Part shown: piece by piece, positions 1-17,300 of the stretch
Position numbering within the stretch: position 1 is the first letter of the stretch
Layout of the letters: each line of letters starts with the position of its first letter
Assembly: GCA_002917775.1 (NCBI GenBank)
Contig: KZ627152.1
Span: 409,265 to 470,888 of the forward strand
DNA from: Glaciozyma antarctica PI12
Lineage: Eukaryota > Basidiomycota > Microbotryomycetes > Kriegeriales > Camptobasidiaceae
Length of the DNA stretch: 61,624 nt
Direction: 5' to 3'
Made by a program: the position numbers and the translations under genes
Notes under the pieces: generated by a model
What the model was told of the DNA's origin: nothing
The model's input: only the letters and a program-made list of their open reading frames with translations
Databases searched by the model: none

Positions 1-1395
1 TCAATCCCAAGCGAATTGCCGCGAACCTCGGAGGAGTTTGCCGTCCCCGCAACATTTCCTCACCCGGCCCTTCTCTCCTCCCTTGACTCCAGAGGCTCAA
101 TCTCTCCTTCCCTGATCCTCTCGGTGCCTGCTTTACCAAGCTTGAAATTTATTTTGTGAGCCCGTGCCGGCCCAGCGACAGATGCCACATCAAGGACGGG
201 GTGTTGTACGGTCACATTTGGTCCTTGATATCGGCCATGTTGAGGCTGACACTTCATCACATGCAGAGGCTCTCGCGGCATCAACGCTCAAGATCAAGGG
301 TAACGACGTCCTCGCCACCTGGAAAGTCCCCGTTGCTCTCGCTGGAGCTCCGGCGCTCTGCAGCATCTACGCCGGGGGAGCTACCTACCTCGCGTTCCGG
401 TACGACCTCCGGGGGAATTACAATATCTATGCGCCCATCGCGACGTTGGCGGGACTTCCTCTTATCGGGTATTCAGCGCTCAAGTTAGGTGAAGTCGGCA
501 TGGTCGTTTACAAGTGCGTTGATTCTCGCAGGCGCTTCGCACGAGCTTCGCACGCGGTGAGCTGACGATTGACGCAGATCTCTTCGACCTCTCTTCCTCT
601 CCGTCGTTCCAGGCAACAAGAAACAACTCGACAAGCTCCGTACGATGCGCGCCTCGCTCCAGCACGGCATCTCGGTTGTTGTCAACGAGTTTGGGCCTCA
701 GCTGTTGGAGGACTTTAGGGAGACGCGCATCATTCCTCCGACGTCAGTGCCGCCGCCGGTCATGCTGAATTTGTCAAGGAGGAGGTCGACGTACGGTCAA
801 GGGAGGCAGGGGACGTTCTTCAACCATCCTTTGAGTGCGTTCGCTTTCTCGTTTTGTGTGGGTGGGGCTGACGCGCTCGGCAGGTTGGGTCGACGAGTAC
901 CTCTTCGGCTGGTCATCGCAGGCTAAAGCGAGTGCTCACGATTCGGACGGGCAAAGCGAAGGAGGCGCCACGCACTCAGGCTATGTCTCGGGTTACACCT
1001 CTGCCGACGAACCCGATTACGACGAGGTGCGTTCCTTCTCTCCCTCTCCAGTGCATCGCTGAGTCCCGACGCAGGTCATCCACATTCTCTCGCGCGAGCA
1101 AGGCGGCGGCGAGACTCCCGCCACCGCCGCTTCCGAAACAGGCTCTCGCTACCGCCGCTCCGGACGTTCGCGTTCTCGCTCCCAGCTCGATCTTAGTGCT
1201 CTCGACGCGGCCGAGGGGGAGCAGACGGCGAGCAAGGGGCTGAGAATGTTGATGAGTTTGGCGGTGGAGATCAAGTCGGTGTCAAAAAGGACGCTGGAAG
1301 ATCCACGAGCGGAGGGAGTGGAGTGCTGGCAGGGGAGAGAGTCGGAGCTGCTGGCAGTGCCACAGAACAGTGTGCAAGAGGACGGCAAGCTATGA
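1..1395 (+). CDS. Glycerol-3-phosphate O-acyltransferase (Gpt2/Sct1-like), 3' part only
   Basis: Acylates glycerol-3-phosphate (or dihydroxyacetone phosphate) in the ER, the first step of phospholipid and storage lipid synthesis. What is visible is the family's C-terminal half: a segment from about 267 (LAASTLKIKG then DVLATWK), two hydrophobic stretches, SLRPLFLSVVPGNKKQLD and VVNEFGPQLLEDF, followed by an acidic/serine-rich tail ending at TGA 1393-1395. Introns that restore the frame are 514-577, 835-883 and 1027-1074. The acyltransferase HX4D block is not in the window, so the gene should begin to the left. The first 266 bases do not give a clear homologous frame; ATGCAG at 261-266 looks like a 3' splice site, so much of this stretch may be intron. 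A 5'-truncated copy cannot be excluded. Certain of the family, unsure of the 5' structure. Confidence 0.75.
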
Positions 1396-1433
1396 GCTTC
1401 TCAGCCGCACAAGATTGCCCAGAGCAATCATAG

Positions 1434-3009
<1,576 letters not shown>

Positions 3010-3137
3010 TCGAAGGGAGTTGGGAGAAGAGCAAGCTGCAAGCCCGAGTCGTGGTGCTCTTTAACGCGTTCTCGCCGCCTTGCTCTCCTTTGCCTCCTCC
3101 AAACACCTCTTCCGCCCTCCAACTCGCCCAACCGCCC
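3010..3137. promoter_or_regulatory. Shared ABD1/CSM3 divergent promoter
   Basis: 128 bp separates the ATG codons of the two divergent genes. No TATA-like element is evident. The stretch is pyrimidine-rich on the + strand before CSM3. Confidence 0.4.
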
Positions 3138-4431
3138 ATGTCCTCCTCAGACGAAGACGTGGCAGCCGTTAACCGCAACCGCCAGCTCTTCCGAACCGCG
3201 TCCAGCTCTCCCCCTCCCCCTGCCACCGCCGCCGCGCGCAGGCCCGCTCCTCGCTTCCTAGGCGACGACGCCGGCGTGGTCTCCGATGACGACCTCTTTG
3301 GCGACTTGGACGACGTGGTGAACGCGCCTCTTCCCAAACGGCTTGACCCAAACGCGTTCGACAACATCGGGATGGACGTGGACGACGCGTTCAACGTGGA
3401 CAAGGTCAACGATGGAGTGGATGTGGATGGAGTGGCGCAGAAGAAGAAGCGCGTGATGGCCAAGATGGACGAGACGAGGTTGTTGGGACCGAGTGGATTC
3501 CCAAAGCTTCAGGGGGACATCAAGAGGTTCAAGGTCGGAGGGAAGGGATCAGAGGTGAGTTACGCGTCTCTCGAGGTCGCTGGACGTAGCTAATGCGTTG
3601 ATGGGATTGCAGACGAAGGATCTGAAGCGGCTGATGACGATGTACCAGCTGTGGGCGCATCAAATGTACCCCAAGACGAACCTCCGCGACACCCTCCAAA
3701 CGGTCGAAAAGCTCTGCCACAAGCGCTCCATACAGGTGCGACCGCTCTTTCCGCTCTCTATAAGCTAGCGCTGACTCCTCACTACTCCCCAGCGAGCCCT
3801 CAAGGAATACCGCGACGAGGCCAAGCAGGCCGCAGCGAAAGCAGCTCGTCTCGCTGCCGGCGACGACTCGGACAACGAAGCCAGATCCCCCGCCGCACGA
3901 CTCGAACGAACCCCTTCTCCTCAGCGTCACTTCCCACCGCCCGCCAAGGCCCCTCCACCTCAAGAAGACGACTTCGACGATTTCGACGATCTTTATGGCG
4001 ACGACGACGAGGCGATGATGGCGGAGCTCGAGGCAGCGGCGGCGAAGCAGAAGCTGCCAGTTGCAAAGGCTTCAACGCAGCACGGGGAGCAGACGAGGGA
4101 GCGGGAGGAGGAAAGGTTCGACGAGGACGAAGAGGCCGAGGCGATGCTGCGAGAGATGGAGGAGGAAGCGAGGCCACAAAAGAACGACATGCACGGTTTC
4201 GACAAGCCTCGTGGCGAGCTCGAGGACGACGCGGTGATGGCGGAGCTCGAGGCGGCACCGATGAAGGAGAAGGCGCCGGTTGCTAAGGTCCCAACGCAGC
4301 CCGAGGAGCAGGCGAGGGAGCAAGATGATCAGGGGCCCGACGGGGACGAGGAGGCGGAAGCGATGTTGCGCGAGATGGAGGAGGAGGAGGCGCATTTGCG
4401 AAGGATGGAGGAGATGGAGGCGATGTCTTGA
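3138..4431 (+). CDS. CSM3: Replication fork protection subunit Csm3/Swi3 (TIPIN)
   Basis: Partner of Tof1/Timeless at the replication fork; stabilises stalled forks and helps checkpoint signalling. Three exons (3138-3554, 3613-3735, 3793-4431) give 392 residues. The Swi3 domain spans about residues 105-200: KMDETRLLGPSGFPKLQ, then KDLKRLMTMYQLWAHQMYP and TNLRDTLQTVEKLCHKRSIQ across both introns. An acidic N-terminus (DDDLFGDLDD) precedes it. The C-terminal ~140 residues are unusual: a Glu-rich segment (AMMAELEA...EEAEAMLREMEEE) occurs twice with a 219-bp period (units starting at about 4012 and 4231), so the tail grew by an in-frame tandem duplication. The start at 3138 is preferred over an upstream frame at 3051 because conservation begins at MSSSDEDV. 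Stop is 50 bp from that of the convergent Coq11-like gene. Confidence 0.9.
4012..4431 (+). repeat. 219-bp in-frame tandem duplication inside CSM3
   Basis: Unit 1 starts at GCGATGATGGCGGAGCTCGA (4012) and unit 2 at GCGGTGATGGCGGAGCTCGA (4231). A second anchor, GAGGCGATG(C/T)TGCG, recurs with the same 219-bp offset. Similarity is strong at the borders and diverged in the middle, so this is an old coding duplication. Confidence 0.8.
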
Positions 4432-4481
4432 GGCGGACGGCGGATGAGAAGGAATCAATCTAGTTCCTTTCCACGAGCAAC

Positions 4482-5654
4482 TCAGTACTGCACTCCCGCT
4501 GCTTCTTTGTCCCACGCATCGTCGAATCCCGCCATCCGTCGCATCCTCCTCACATCCACCACTCCCTCAACCTCGTCGTCCGAAATGCTCGAACAGATCG
4601 CCTGGGCGATCGTGTCGACGTGTATTGGCGGCACGGTTAGGAGAGAGGCGAGGGAGGTGGATGCGGGGGGGAGAGGGAGGCGAGAGGCAGAGGAGGGGAA
4701 GATGTGGGATGCGCGGAGGGGATGAGGGATGCGAGGGATTGGATCCTTGATGAGACGTCCAGTACTGTTGCTGGTAAGGTCGACATCGGGTTGACGTGGG
4801 GGTGGTAGATGAGGCCTGTGGGAGCAAGTCAGACGGGCTTCGATCCTCGCGAGAGAGAGAGGCGCACTGGGTCGAACGAAGACGGGTCGGATACTTCGCT
4901 GGTGCGAGCTCGCGTCCTCTGAGCTGCTGGCTAGTCGATCCAGGATTGCCTGCTCGGCTTCTCGCTTCGTTTCGATGTACCGGGGAGAGATGAAAGGGCG
5001 AAAGATGTCCTCCGCTGAGAGGTAGACGAAAGGAGATGGGGTGTTCGAGGAAGTGGAAGGCGAAGACGCAGCGAAGGCGTCGAAGAGTGACAGAGCTGCA
5101 CTCAAGTCAGCCTACCGCCATCGTAGTCACACAGCTTGGACTCACCAGCGTCGCGATTCATCTGCTCGTAGGTACTTGGACGAGCCGATCGCAAGTGATT
5201 CCCTCGCCCTCCCATCGCCGTCTCTGCAATCCCGCGCAGGACTCCCAACGGATTCACCGATCCGTTACTCTTGTAATCGCCCTCCAAAAGGATTCCAAGA
5301 GTCGAAACGAGAGCAGTCGTGGTCGGGAGGAGTGCGGCGTACGTCAAAGGATCGAAAGAGGATCCAGCGCGCCATTCGACCTGTGAAGCTCGGATCAGCT
5401 GCCGATCCCAACGCAGAGCAGCGTAGGGCGTACGTCCTTGACCCAGGCGGGAGAGTGGCCTTTGGCGTTCGCGAACGGCTTGCCACTGCGGCTGAGGCTG
5501 ACGACCTCCCATCCGCGAGCAACAGCTGCACGGCAGACTGGAGGAGCACGAGCGGATCAGCTTCCTCCCACCGCACCTCACACGACGGAAGCTGCTCACC
5601 TGCCGATCCTACGAATCCGTTCCCTCCCACCACGAGCAACCTCTGAGCCGACAT
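4482..5654 (-). CDS. COQ11: NAD(P)-binding NDUFA9-like oxidoreductase (Coq11 family)
   Basis: Atypical short-chain dehydrogenase of mitochondria, linked in yeast to the coenzyme Q synthome. The N-terminus MSAQRLLVVGGNGFVGSAV carries the Rossmann GxxGxxG motif. Splicing from GGATCGGCAG joins it to CRAAVARGWEVVSLSRSGKP. Further family blocks are AVVSTLGILLEGDYK-type (here ALVSTLGILLEGDYKSNGS), FVYLSAEDIFRPFISPRYIE, TKREAEQAIL and the position-specific RPVFVRPS. There are about three introns. The C-terminal part (4482-4830) is Pro/Ser-rich and less conserved. Start ATG is at 5654; the divergent neighbour starts at 5860. Family is secure, the COQ11 name is by similarity only. Confidence 0.82.
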
Positions 5655-5859
5655 GGACCGGGGAAACGAGCTGAAGGAGAGTTCTGGCGATTGGGATGGA
5701 GGAGAGTGATTGGCGCAAAGCTGGGGCTTGGAGAGGTGCTGTTGGCTGTGCTGTCGAAGACCGAGAGTTGTGGTCGAGGAAGAGCATCGCAGCTCCGAGA
5801 CGAGGAGGCTGTCTTCCTCCCTCCCCCCCTCACAGCCTCTCTCCCAGCTGGACACCAGG

Positions 5860-6702
5860 ATGCCTCTGATACAAGGCTCTCGCACCCTCAACTTGAAGCG
5901 AGGCGGCGTGGCTGGCAGCAACCTGCCCGTGAGCTCCTTCTCACCAGCTCTCCTGACGCGAACCGATCCTGATCCCATCCTCCCACAGACTGGAACGAAC
6001 TACGACGCCCTCCCTGTAAGAAATAAAACCTCCACAGCTCCACCCGAGCCCTCCGCGTAGCTCCTGCTCGAACCTGTGAGGAGTGCAGCTCGGGACAGAG
6101 TCTCACCAGCTCTCGCACTGCTCCATCCACCGCCTCCCCCAGCTCTACTCCACCCCAGCTCTCCCTAAGCAAGCCGTTTCTGACCATCTCCCTTTGCAGC
6201 CCTCCTCGACCTACCGCGGCCCCACCATCGCCGGTTCAAAAGGTCCGCACCCCCCTCTCCGCACCAAGGAGTACCTCTAACCCCCCTCCCAGGCGGCTTC
6301 ATCGGTCTCGTCACAGGTCTCGGTATCCTCCTTCTCATCTCCCTAGTCGCCTTCTTCCTCTTCCGTCGCTGGCGAGCTCGAGGACTACGGAGCGAAGGAG
6401 CGGCGGGGAGGAACCAGCGGGGATGGGCGAGGACGCACGATTATGATGAGGGGGACGATAATGAGGCGTTCGAGATGCCGTCGACTTTTACGCCTTCGAC
6501 GACGGATTTGCAGGGAGGAGGAGGGGGGCAGAAGTGGTTGAATCCTTCGACTATGTCGCTGGATTATCACGAGGGACAGCAGGAATCGCGCGGACGGGAG
6601 GCTGCGGAGGAGCGGTATGAGGGGGATTATTCGCCAGAGGTTCAGCGGGGGAGCGGGTTTGAGAAGGAGAAGGAGGGAGAGGCATCGACGGGACGAGGTT
6701 GA
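5860..6702 (+). CDS. Small single-pass membrane protein, unknown function
   Basis: Four exons give 182 residues: 5860-5928, 5989-6015, 6200-6242 and 6293-6702. The two inner exons are only 27 and 43 nt. The joined reading is TGTNYDALPPSSTYRG, PTIAGSKGGFIGLV, then one transmembrane helix TGLGILLLISLVAFFLFRRW followed by a basic stop-transfer stretch. That predicts a short N-terminal and a ~115-residue C-terminal tail rich in Asp, Glu, Gly and Ser. No signal peptide precedes the helix. Phase agreement at all three junctions and the helix make the model credible. I do not recognise the family. Its stop is 56 bp from the stop of the convergent SRC1-like gene. Confidence 0.65.
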
Positions 6703-6758
6703 ACAGAGTTGCATTGTACATGGCTCCGCCGGTTACAGATTAAGAGCGTCTCCTCCTC

Positions 6759-9702
6759 CTACGGTAGCGTAGGGTATAGCCCTGTACCCGGCGACTGAGG
6801 CTTGTCCCAGCTCACATGGAGGTCTCGCTGACCCGCCCACTCCCAAACCCTCGTCTCCTCCCCATTCAGCTCGACCTGCTTCGCACGGACGTTCGAGTTG
6901 CCTTCGACGACCTTCTCGACCTGCTTCCACAAGAGTTGCCGGCGAGCCGGAGAGTGCTCTTCTTGAAGAACGAGGTCTCGGAGGTGCGAAGGGGCGACGT
7001 GGGCCATGGTGGAGAGGACGGGATCGATGTAGTGGAGTCGTTCCTGCGCAAGTCAGGACGTTTAGAAGCGTTCAGTGTACGGAGAAAAGATGAAGTTCAC
7101 CTGGTCGCGAAGATGCTGTAGCGTCGCTTGGACGAGCTGGCGCACTCGCTTGCCTTCGACTTGACGGTTCCGAAGCTTCGCGCGCAACCAGAGAATCCCG
7201 AGAACGGCAGAGACGAGGCCTGCTCGAATCGAATGAGTGGGTATCCTTGGAATTGAGCGAGGAAGGAAGACGCACCTGAGATCTCGGACTTGTGCTTCTC
7301 AGCATGGCGAATAGCGGCGCGACTAGCTCGGCACGAGAGAGGCATGTCGGCGGTCTTGGACGCGTACCAAAGCTCGTTGCTGCGATCGACGAGTTAGCAA
7401 GGCTTGAGACTGAAATGGAAAAGCACGCACTCCTCTTCGCTAATGACGACCTCGTCGTGCGCCTCGAGATCAGCGAGAGCGAGCCTGTTGATCTCCTCCT
7501 TCACATCCGCCTCGAACGCCGAATCCGACTCCTGCACTCGCACCATCAGCTTTCCCTCTTACACCCCCACAAAAGCGGAAAGCTCACCTCATACTCCTTC
7601 ATCAGCGCCTCGAGCAACTCCCCCCTGCCCAATCCATAAACCCACGCCTCGCCCTTCCCCTCCCCGCTCCTCCCCTTCTTCTCCTTCCCACACACGACCT
7701 CCCCTTTCCTCTTCCTTAACACTCCCGCAGCTTTACTTGCCTGCATCGCCACCGCCATAAGCTTCTCCGTATCGGGCCTGCAACTCGGTGCGAACGGCAG
7801 GAGTCCTCCCATCGAAAGCGGGTGCACGCGCGGGACGTACTCTGGGGCGCAGGTCAGGAAAGACCCGTCGCGGCAGATCGCGTGTGCGGGACAGGTGGTG
7901 CAGGATGGGCGGAGGTGCGAGGCGTCGAGGAGGGCGAGGAGCGGGGCGGGGGGAGGTGGGATCCAGGTGGGGAGGGTGAGGGAGCCGGTTCGGGAGGTGA
8001 CGAGGGCGTTGGCGGTTGAGCCGGTGTCGCAGAAGCCTGCGGCAATCTTCTCCTCGCGCCACCAGACGAGGAAGAGGAGGAATCCGAGGACGAAAGAGCC
8101 GAGGCTGATTCGCTGGACCACTTCGGACTTGATCTGCGTCGAGGGTTTCCTGACGACGATGCTTTGGGCGGGAATGGAGCGTCGAGGACCTCCAGGGACG
8201 ACCTTGTTGACCTTCTTCGGCGCTGGCGTCTTCCTGATCTCCTTCCGAGGTACTCCTTCTGGAGGTCCGTCCTTCGAGCGCGACTCCCTCGTGCGAGGCG
8301 AAGGACGAGGCGCCTCCTCGAAGAAGACCGGCTCGATAACGTCCTCGACGACATCCTCGACTTCATCCTCAACTCGATCCTCCTGCTCGAAGATCCCGAG
8401 CTTCCGCTGGAGCTTGGCGAGCTCGGAATCGGGAGGCGAGCGCTTGACCTGATCGAGAGGGACCATGTACTTGACACCGGGCGTCGCATGCGAGCTCCCG
8501 CTGGCGACTGGGCGGGTAGGGGTATCGATTCGTCGGGCAGGTGTATCGACGAATCGAGCTGGAACGGCGGGAACGGAGGGGATGTCGGCTTCGGGAGATT
8601 GCCAGGGACGTCCGGAGGCCGAGGGCGCGGGGAGGCTCTTGCGAGCGGAGGCGGAAGTTGATGGGCCTGCGAGCGAGCTTCGAGGACGTTGAGGACCCAT
8701 GGACGACTGGAAAATAACCTCATCAGCTCGAAGTCGAAGTAAGGTGAGGGAACAACGTACCTTGCGACGTCGCGGCTTCACCTCGGGGCTGTCTTCGCCG
8801 GACTGGAAAGGGTTGAAGTCGGAGAATCCACTCTCGGCGCCGGATTCGTACTTGAGCGATTGGCGACGGTCCTGCAGAGGGCGTCAGCTTCGACTGGTTA
8901 GCGAGAAAAGGACCTTGAGGAACCTTGTCCGCCGGAGAGCTGTCACTCTTGAGTCGCTTGTGCTCCTCGGGTCCAGCCTGTACACCCAAGTCAGTATATA
9001 AGGAGAGTCGGGAAGAGAGGTACGCACGCTTGCTTGACGACGCTTGCGCGACACCTCACCATGTGCTTCCTCAACAGCTGGTTCCTCGTCCGAGAGCAGC
9101 TCCATCGTAACTTCGGCCATCTGCGTCGACTTGCGCGCGCGAGGACGCTTGACAGGCTCCGGCTACCACACACAAACCATCAGCTTTCTCTCTCCCTGCC
9201 ACATCCAGCGCCTACTCACCTCCGCGTCATCCTCCTCAGCTCCCGCCGCCTTCGCCTTGCCCTTCCGCGCTCCAGCTGCGCTCTTCCTCGGCCGCGCCTT
9301 GACTTTCGGCTTGGGCTCTTCATCTTCGGAAGTGTTGAGCTCGGCGAGAGAGCCGTCCTGCGATTCGCCGTCGAGGATCCCGTCGGTGGAGGCTCGGACT
9401 TGGTGCGCTTGGGCGAGGAGAGTCTGGCAGCGAGTGGGGGTCAGCGTTGTCGTCACCTCTGGGAGTAAAAAGCTCACCTTTGCACGAGGCCTGATACTGG
9501 TCTCGAAAGCTTGCACGAGCTCTCCCTTCTTGGCCGTGCTCGAGTAGGGAACCTGATGAAGGTTGAAGTAAGCTCTCCGAGCCCGCCTACTCCTCAGGCG
9601 CGTACGGCGTACGCTGTACTGAAGCAGAATCCCTCGCAGCTCTGCTACCTTAATCTTGGATGGGTCAAAGTCGGGCAGGAGCCAGGCTGGTGGCGTCGAC
9701 AT
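6759..9702 (-). CDS. SRC1: Inner nuclear membrane LEM-type protein (Src1/Heh1/Man1 family)
   Basis: Integral protein of the inner nuclear membrane that tethers chromatin and takes part in nuclear pore quality control. The N-terminus MSTPPAWLLPDFDPSKIKVAELRGILLQ plus VPYSSTAKKGELVQAF forms the helix-extension-helix/LEM-like fold. A long charged, disordered, Lys/Ser-rich middle follows. The first membrane segment is ISLGSFVLGFLLFLVWW. A lumenal cysteine-bearing segment (SCTTCPAHAICRDGSFLTC) follows, then the second helix AGLVSAVLGILWLRAKLRNR. The Man1-Src1 C-terminal domain ends with LLWKQVEKVVEGNSNVRAKQ and VWEWAGQRDLHVSW. Many introns. ATG at 9702 is 230 bp from the divergent COA8-like ATG. 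Confidence 0.9.
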
Positions 9703-9932
9703 GGCGGCCGACGTCAGAAGGGTGTTGTTGTTGTTTGAGCGAGCCGAGAGAGGAAGGATCAAAGGAGAGCGCAGGCGTGTCCTGTGGTGCTCGATACGGT
9801 GGTAGTCGAGCGAGAGAGGTGGTCGAGTTGGTGGAGAGAGGACAAAAGGAGAACGCAGCGGACGCGAGAGGAAAGGCCTCGCCGGCCGAACTGACTCCGC
9901 CTGTCTTGCTCCTTCCACTCGACGACGCCGCA

Positions 9933-10592
9933 ATGAGTTTATCAAAAGGAGCACAGGCAGCTGCTGCAGGCCTCCCAGTAGCCCGCCGTATTCGTCTCCC
10001 AAAAGGACTCGACCAACTCCCGTCTCGCGATCTCATCGGTCCTCCCTGTCCCGTAAGCTCCCTTGCTCCCGCTCTCCGACCTCCGCTAACCCACCCTGTG
10101 CAGCTCTCCAACCTCCGGCCAATGTTCTACGCCCCACTCTTTCCCTCCCTCCCGCAATCCACGCCGTTCCCCCTCTCCGTCCACCCCTACTCCCTCTCCG
10201 AATTCCCCTCCTCCTCCATCGCCTCCAACCGCGCCCAACTCCGTCTCCAACAAACGAAGCAAAAGCTGCACGCCGCCGACCTGGAATGGCGCTTAACACG
10301 GTACCGCGTCGATGCGTTCAACCAGGACTTCTGGGCCAGGACCAACACGGCCTTCCTCCTCGCGCGCGATGCGTACCTCGTTCAGCACCCCGTCGTCGAA
10401 GGGACCGAGGTGGACCTTTCCCCTTTTTACGCGCACCACCTCGCGTCGACGAAGGAGCATTATGCGACGTATAATGGCCAGCTGTGGAGGTTGCAGGCGG
10501 CGCTCATGTGGCCGGCGCTCAAGGCGGCTACGAGGCCTTGGCAGTGGAGGTGGGAGGTGTGGAAGGCGGGGGGAGAGCAAGAGTCGGGTTGA
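9933..10592 (+). CDS. COA8: COA8/APOPT-family mitochondrial factor
   Basis: Cytochrome c oxidase assembly factor 8 family, a mitochondrial matrix protein. Two exons, 9933-10052 and 10104-10592, give 202 residues. The intron 10053-10103 (GTAAGC to TGTGCAG) has no stop and a length divisible by three, so it can be mistaken for coding sequence. Spliced, it reads IGPPCPLSNLRPMFY, matching the family's GPPDPxSNLRP block. DLEWRLTRYRVDAFNQDFWA then TNTAF corresponds to the conserved WNxxFWxxHNxxF region. The N-terminus is basic with Leu and Ala, consistent with mitochondrial import. Family call rests on these motifs. Confidence 0.72.
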   Translation: MSLSKGAQAAAAGLPVARRIRLPKGLDQLPSRDLIGPPCPVSSLAPALRPPLTHPVQLSNLRPMFYAPLFPSLPQSTPFPLSVHPYSLSEFPSSSIASNRAQLRLQQTKQKLHAADLEWRLTRYRVDAFNQDFWARTNTAFLLARDAYLVQHPVVEGTEVDLSPFYAHHLASTKEHYATYNGQLWRLQAALMWPALKAATRPWQWRWEVWKAGGEQESG

Positions 10593-10812
10593 GCTGGGAT
10601 GGGAGTTGTAGTCGGGGAGCAGCAATGCAGGTGTACCGATCCCGTCCTCTCTCCTCTCTCTCGCCTGCTCTCGAAGTTCGAATGAGTGTACAGCAGAACG
10701 CAGCCTCCCATTCCACGGTAAATCTTAACACAGCGAGACCGAAGGGGGGAGAAAAAGGGACAGGTAAAAGGGGGATAGTGCGGAGGAAGATGGATGGCGG
10801 TGGCGAGAGGGA

Positions 10813-15530
<4,718 letters not shown>

Positions 15531-15991
15531 GATGACGAGGCCGGCGCGGGAGGGAGAAAGGGCTGAGGGAGGGTGAACGAGCTACTCTGCTGCTGTTCGT
15601 GTAGTGCCTAGGTGGTTGGAGCGGCGGGAGAGTTGACGGCGCGAGTTGTCCGGGCTGAGAGGAGGGGTGGGAGAGGTTGGTCGGGTTGGCCTAAGATGGA
15701 CAGCTGCTGTGGGCTGAGGAGAAGGGAGTGGCGGCGCCGGTCCTGGAGGAGTAAAGGACGGGGAGCGCTGGGGATACGGGCGAGTGCGCGCGGAGGATAG
15801 GGGGGAGTGAGGGAGGACGAGCCGGCAGCGCGCAAGCCAGGGATCAAACAATTCGACTCAGGAAAATGGCTCGAATGCCTCGTTCTCCCGTTAGTCTATC
15901 GCGCAAGCAGACAGTGCAGTAGAAAGCTCAAGATGCACGAGAAAGAGTAACTCCCAGCGAGAACGAAAGGCTCCTTCAACAAAGACCGAAT
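15531..15991. other. Intergenic stretch between uL3m and UBP15
   Basis: It holds the UBP15 promoter (15531-15850) and the 3' flank of the uL3m gene. Short frames here lack supported starts or family resemblance. No RNA gene or repeat is visible. Confidence 0.5.
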
Positions 15992-17182
15992 CTATTTCGT
16001 TGCGACCTTCACCTTGGGCGCCGCCTCAATCTCGCGAGGCAGCGTCTTTGCCAACTCGACCGTCCCCACCGGCATCGGCAGGCCCGTAATCCCCTCGAGC
16101 ACCTCTCCCTCGGCGTTGAGTCCCTTCCTCGCGCGCGCTCCCGCCTTCCACGAAACCGCCTTCTTCGCATCCATGATCCGCACGAACCCGCCCGGAGGAC
16201 CAGGGACGGCACCGCGCACGTAAATCACGTTGTAGTGAGTGTCGATGCGGTGAACGAGCAGGTTCTGCGTCGTTACGAGGCGTCCACCCATTCGTCCTGC
16301 CATCTTCTTGCCGGGGAACACGCGTCCGGGGTCCTGAGGATCGCAGCGTCAGTGCTCGTCGAGGTTTGGGCTGGAGAAAGGAACGCACCTGGTGCTGACC
16401 AGTTGACCCGTGACTTCGGTGACTGATGGACGTTCCGTGAGTGGCACGAAGTCCCTTGAAATTGTGTCGCTTCATGACTCCCTGGAAGCCCTTGCCGATA
16501 CTGCAAATCCCACCCAGTCAGTTCTTCATTCTCCCTGTAGTTAGTCGCACGCAATGGCTCACGAAGGCGCCTGCACATCCACACATTGCCCCGGCACAAA
16601 GTGAGCAGCAGAGATGGACGTCCCTGTGGCCCGCACCGCGTCAGCTCTTCTCCTCCTCTCCTCTCTCTCAGATCCCACGCACCTGGTGCCACGATAGCAT
16701 CCTCCGTCACTGGGAACTCGACGATCCTCATCTTGGGCTCCGTACCCGCCTTGCGGAACTCTCCGAGCACAGCTGCCGATGCCGTCTTTGCTCGTCGGGG
16801 GGTGCAGCCGACGGTGACAGAGTGGCGAGGAGGGAGGGTGGAAGTGGAGGGGAACGAGTTGGAGGCAATAACTTGGACGTCGTCGAGCTGTGCGAGTCGA
16901 GGGAGAGGGTCAGCTGGGTTCTTCTGCGAGGACGAAGCTACGAACGTGAAGGACTGTGACGGGCACGCGAATGCCGTCAGACCAGAGGCAGGTCATGCCT
17001 TGTTTCCGTGCGAGGACGCCTGTTCGCTGAGTAGCGTGAGTCCATTGGAGATGGGTCAAGGCGGTGGAAGGAGCGGGGGTGGTGATGGCGCCCTCGAGCT
17101 GAGCGGCGGAGGTGGCGATGGCGCGGGCTTGGCTGCGAGATGCAAGGGAGAGCCTTTTGAACGCCAGAAGTGCCACGTCCAT
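15992..17182 (-). CDS. MRPL9: Mitochondrial large-subunit ribosomal protein uL3m
   Basis: Structural protein of the mitochondrial 54S subunit. The N-terminus [20 protein letters not shown] is an amphipathic, Arg-rich import sequence. Then [35 protein letters not shown], the L3 signature [31 protein letters not shown] and [20 protein letters not shown] follow in family order, ending KVKVATK. About five introns, with phase-consistent junctions. Length ~300 residues is normal for the family. ATG at 17182 lies 118 bp from the divergent RanGAP ATG. Confidence 0.92.
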
Positions 17183-17300
17183 CCTTTGAGCGAGTTCGAG
17201 TTGGTGGGGGAGAGGCGAGCAGGAGACTTGCGCTTTTTCTGATGTGGCCTGCTTTCGGCTCCCTCCACACCGGTCTCCGCAACACAGTCAGCGTATAACG

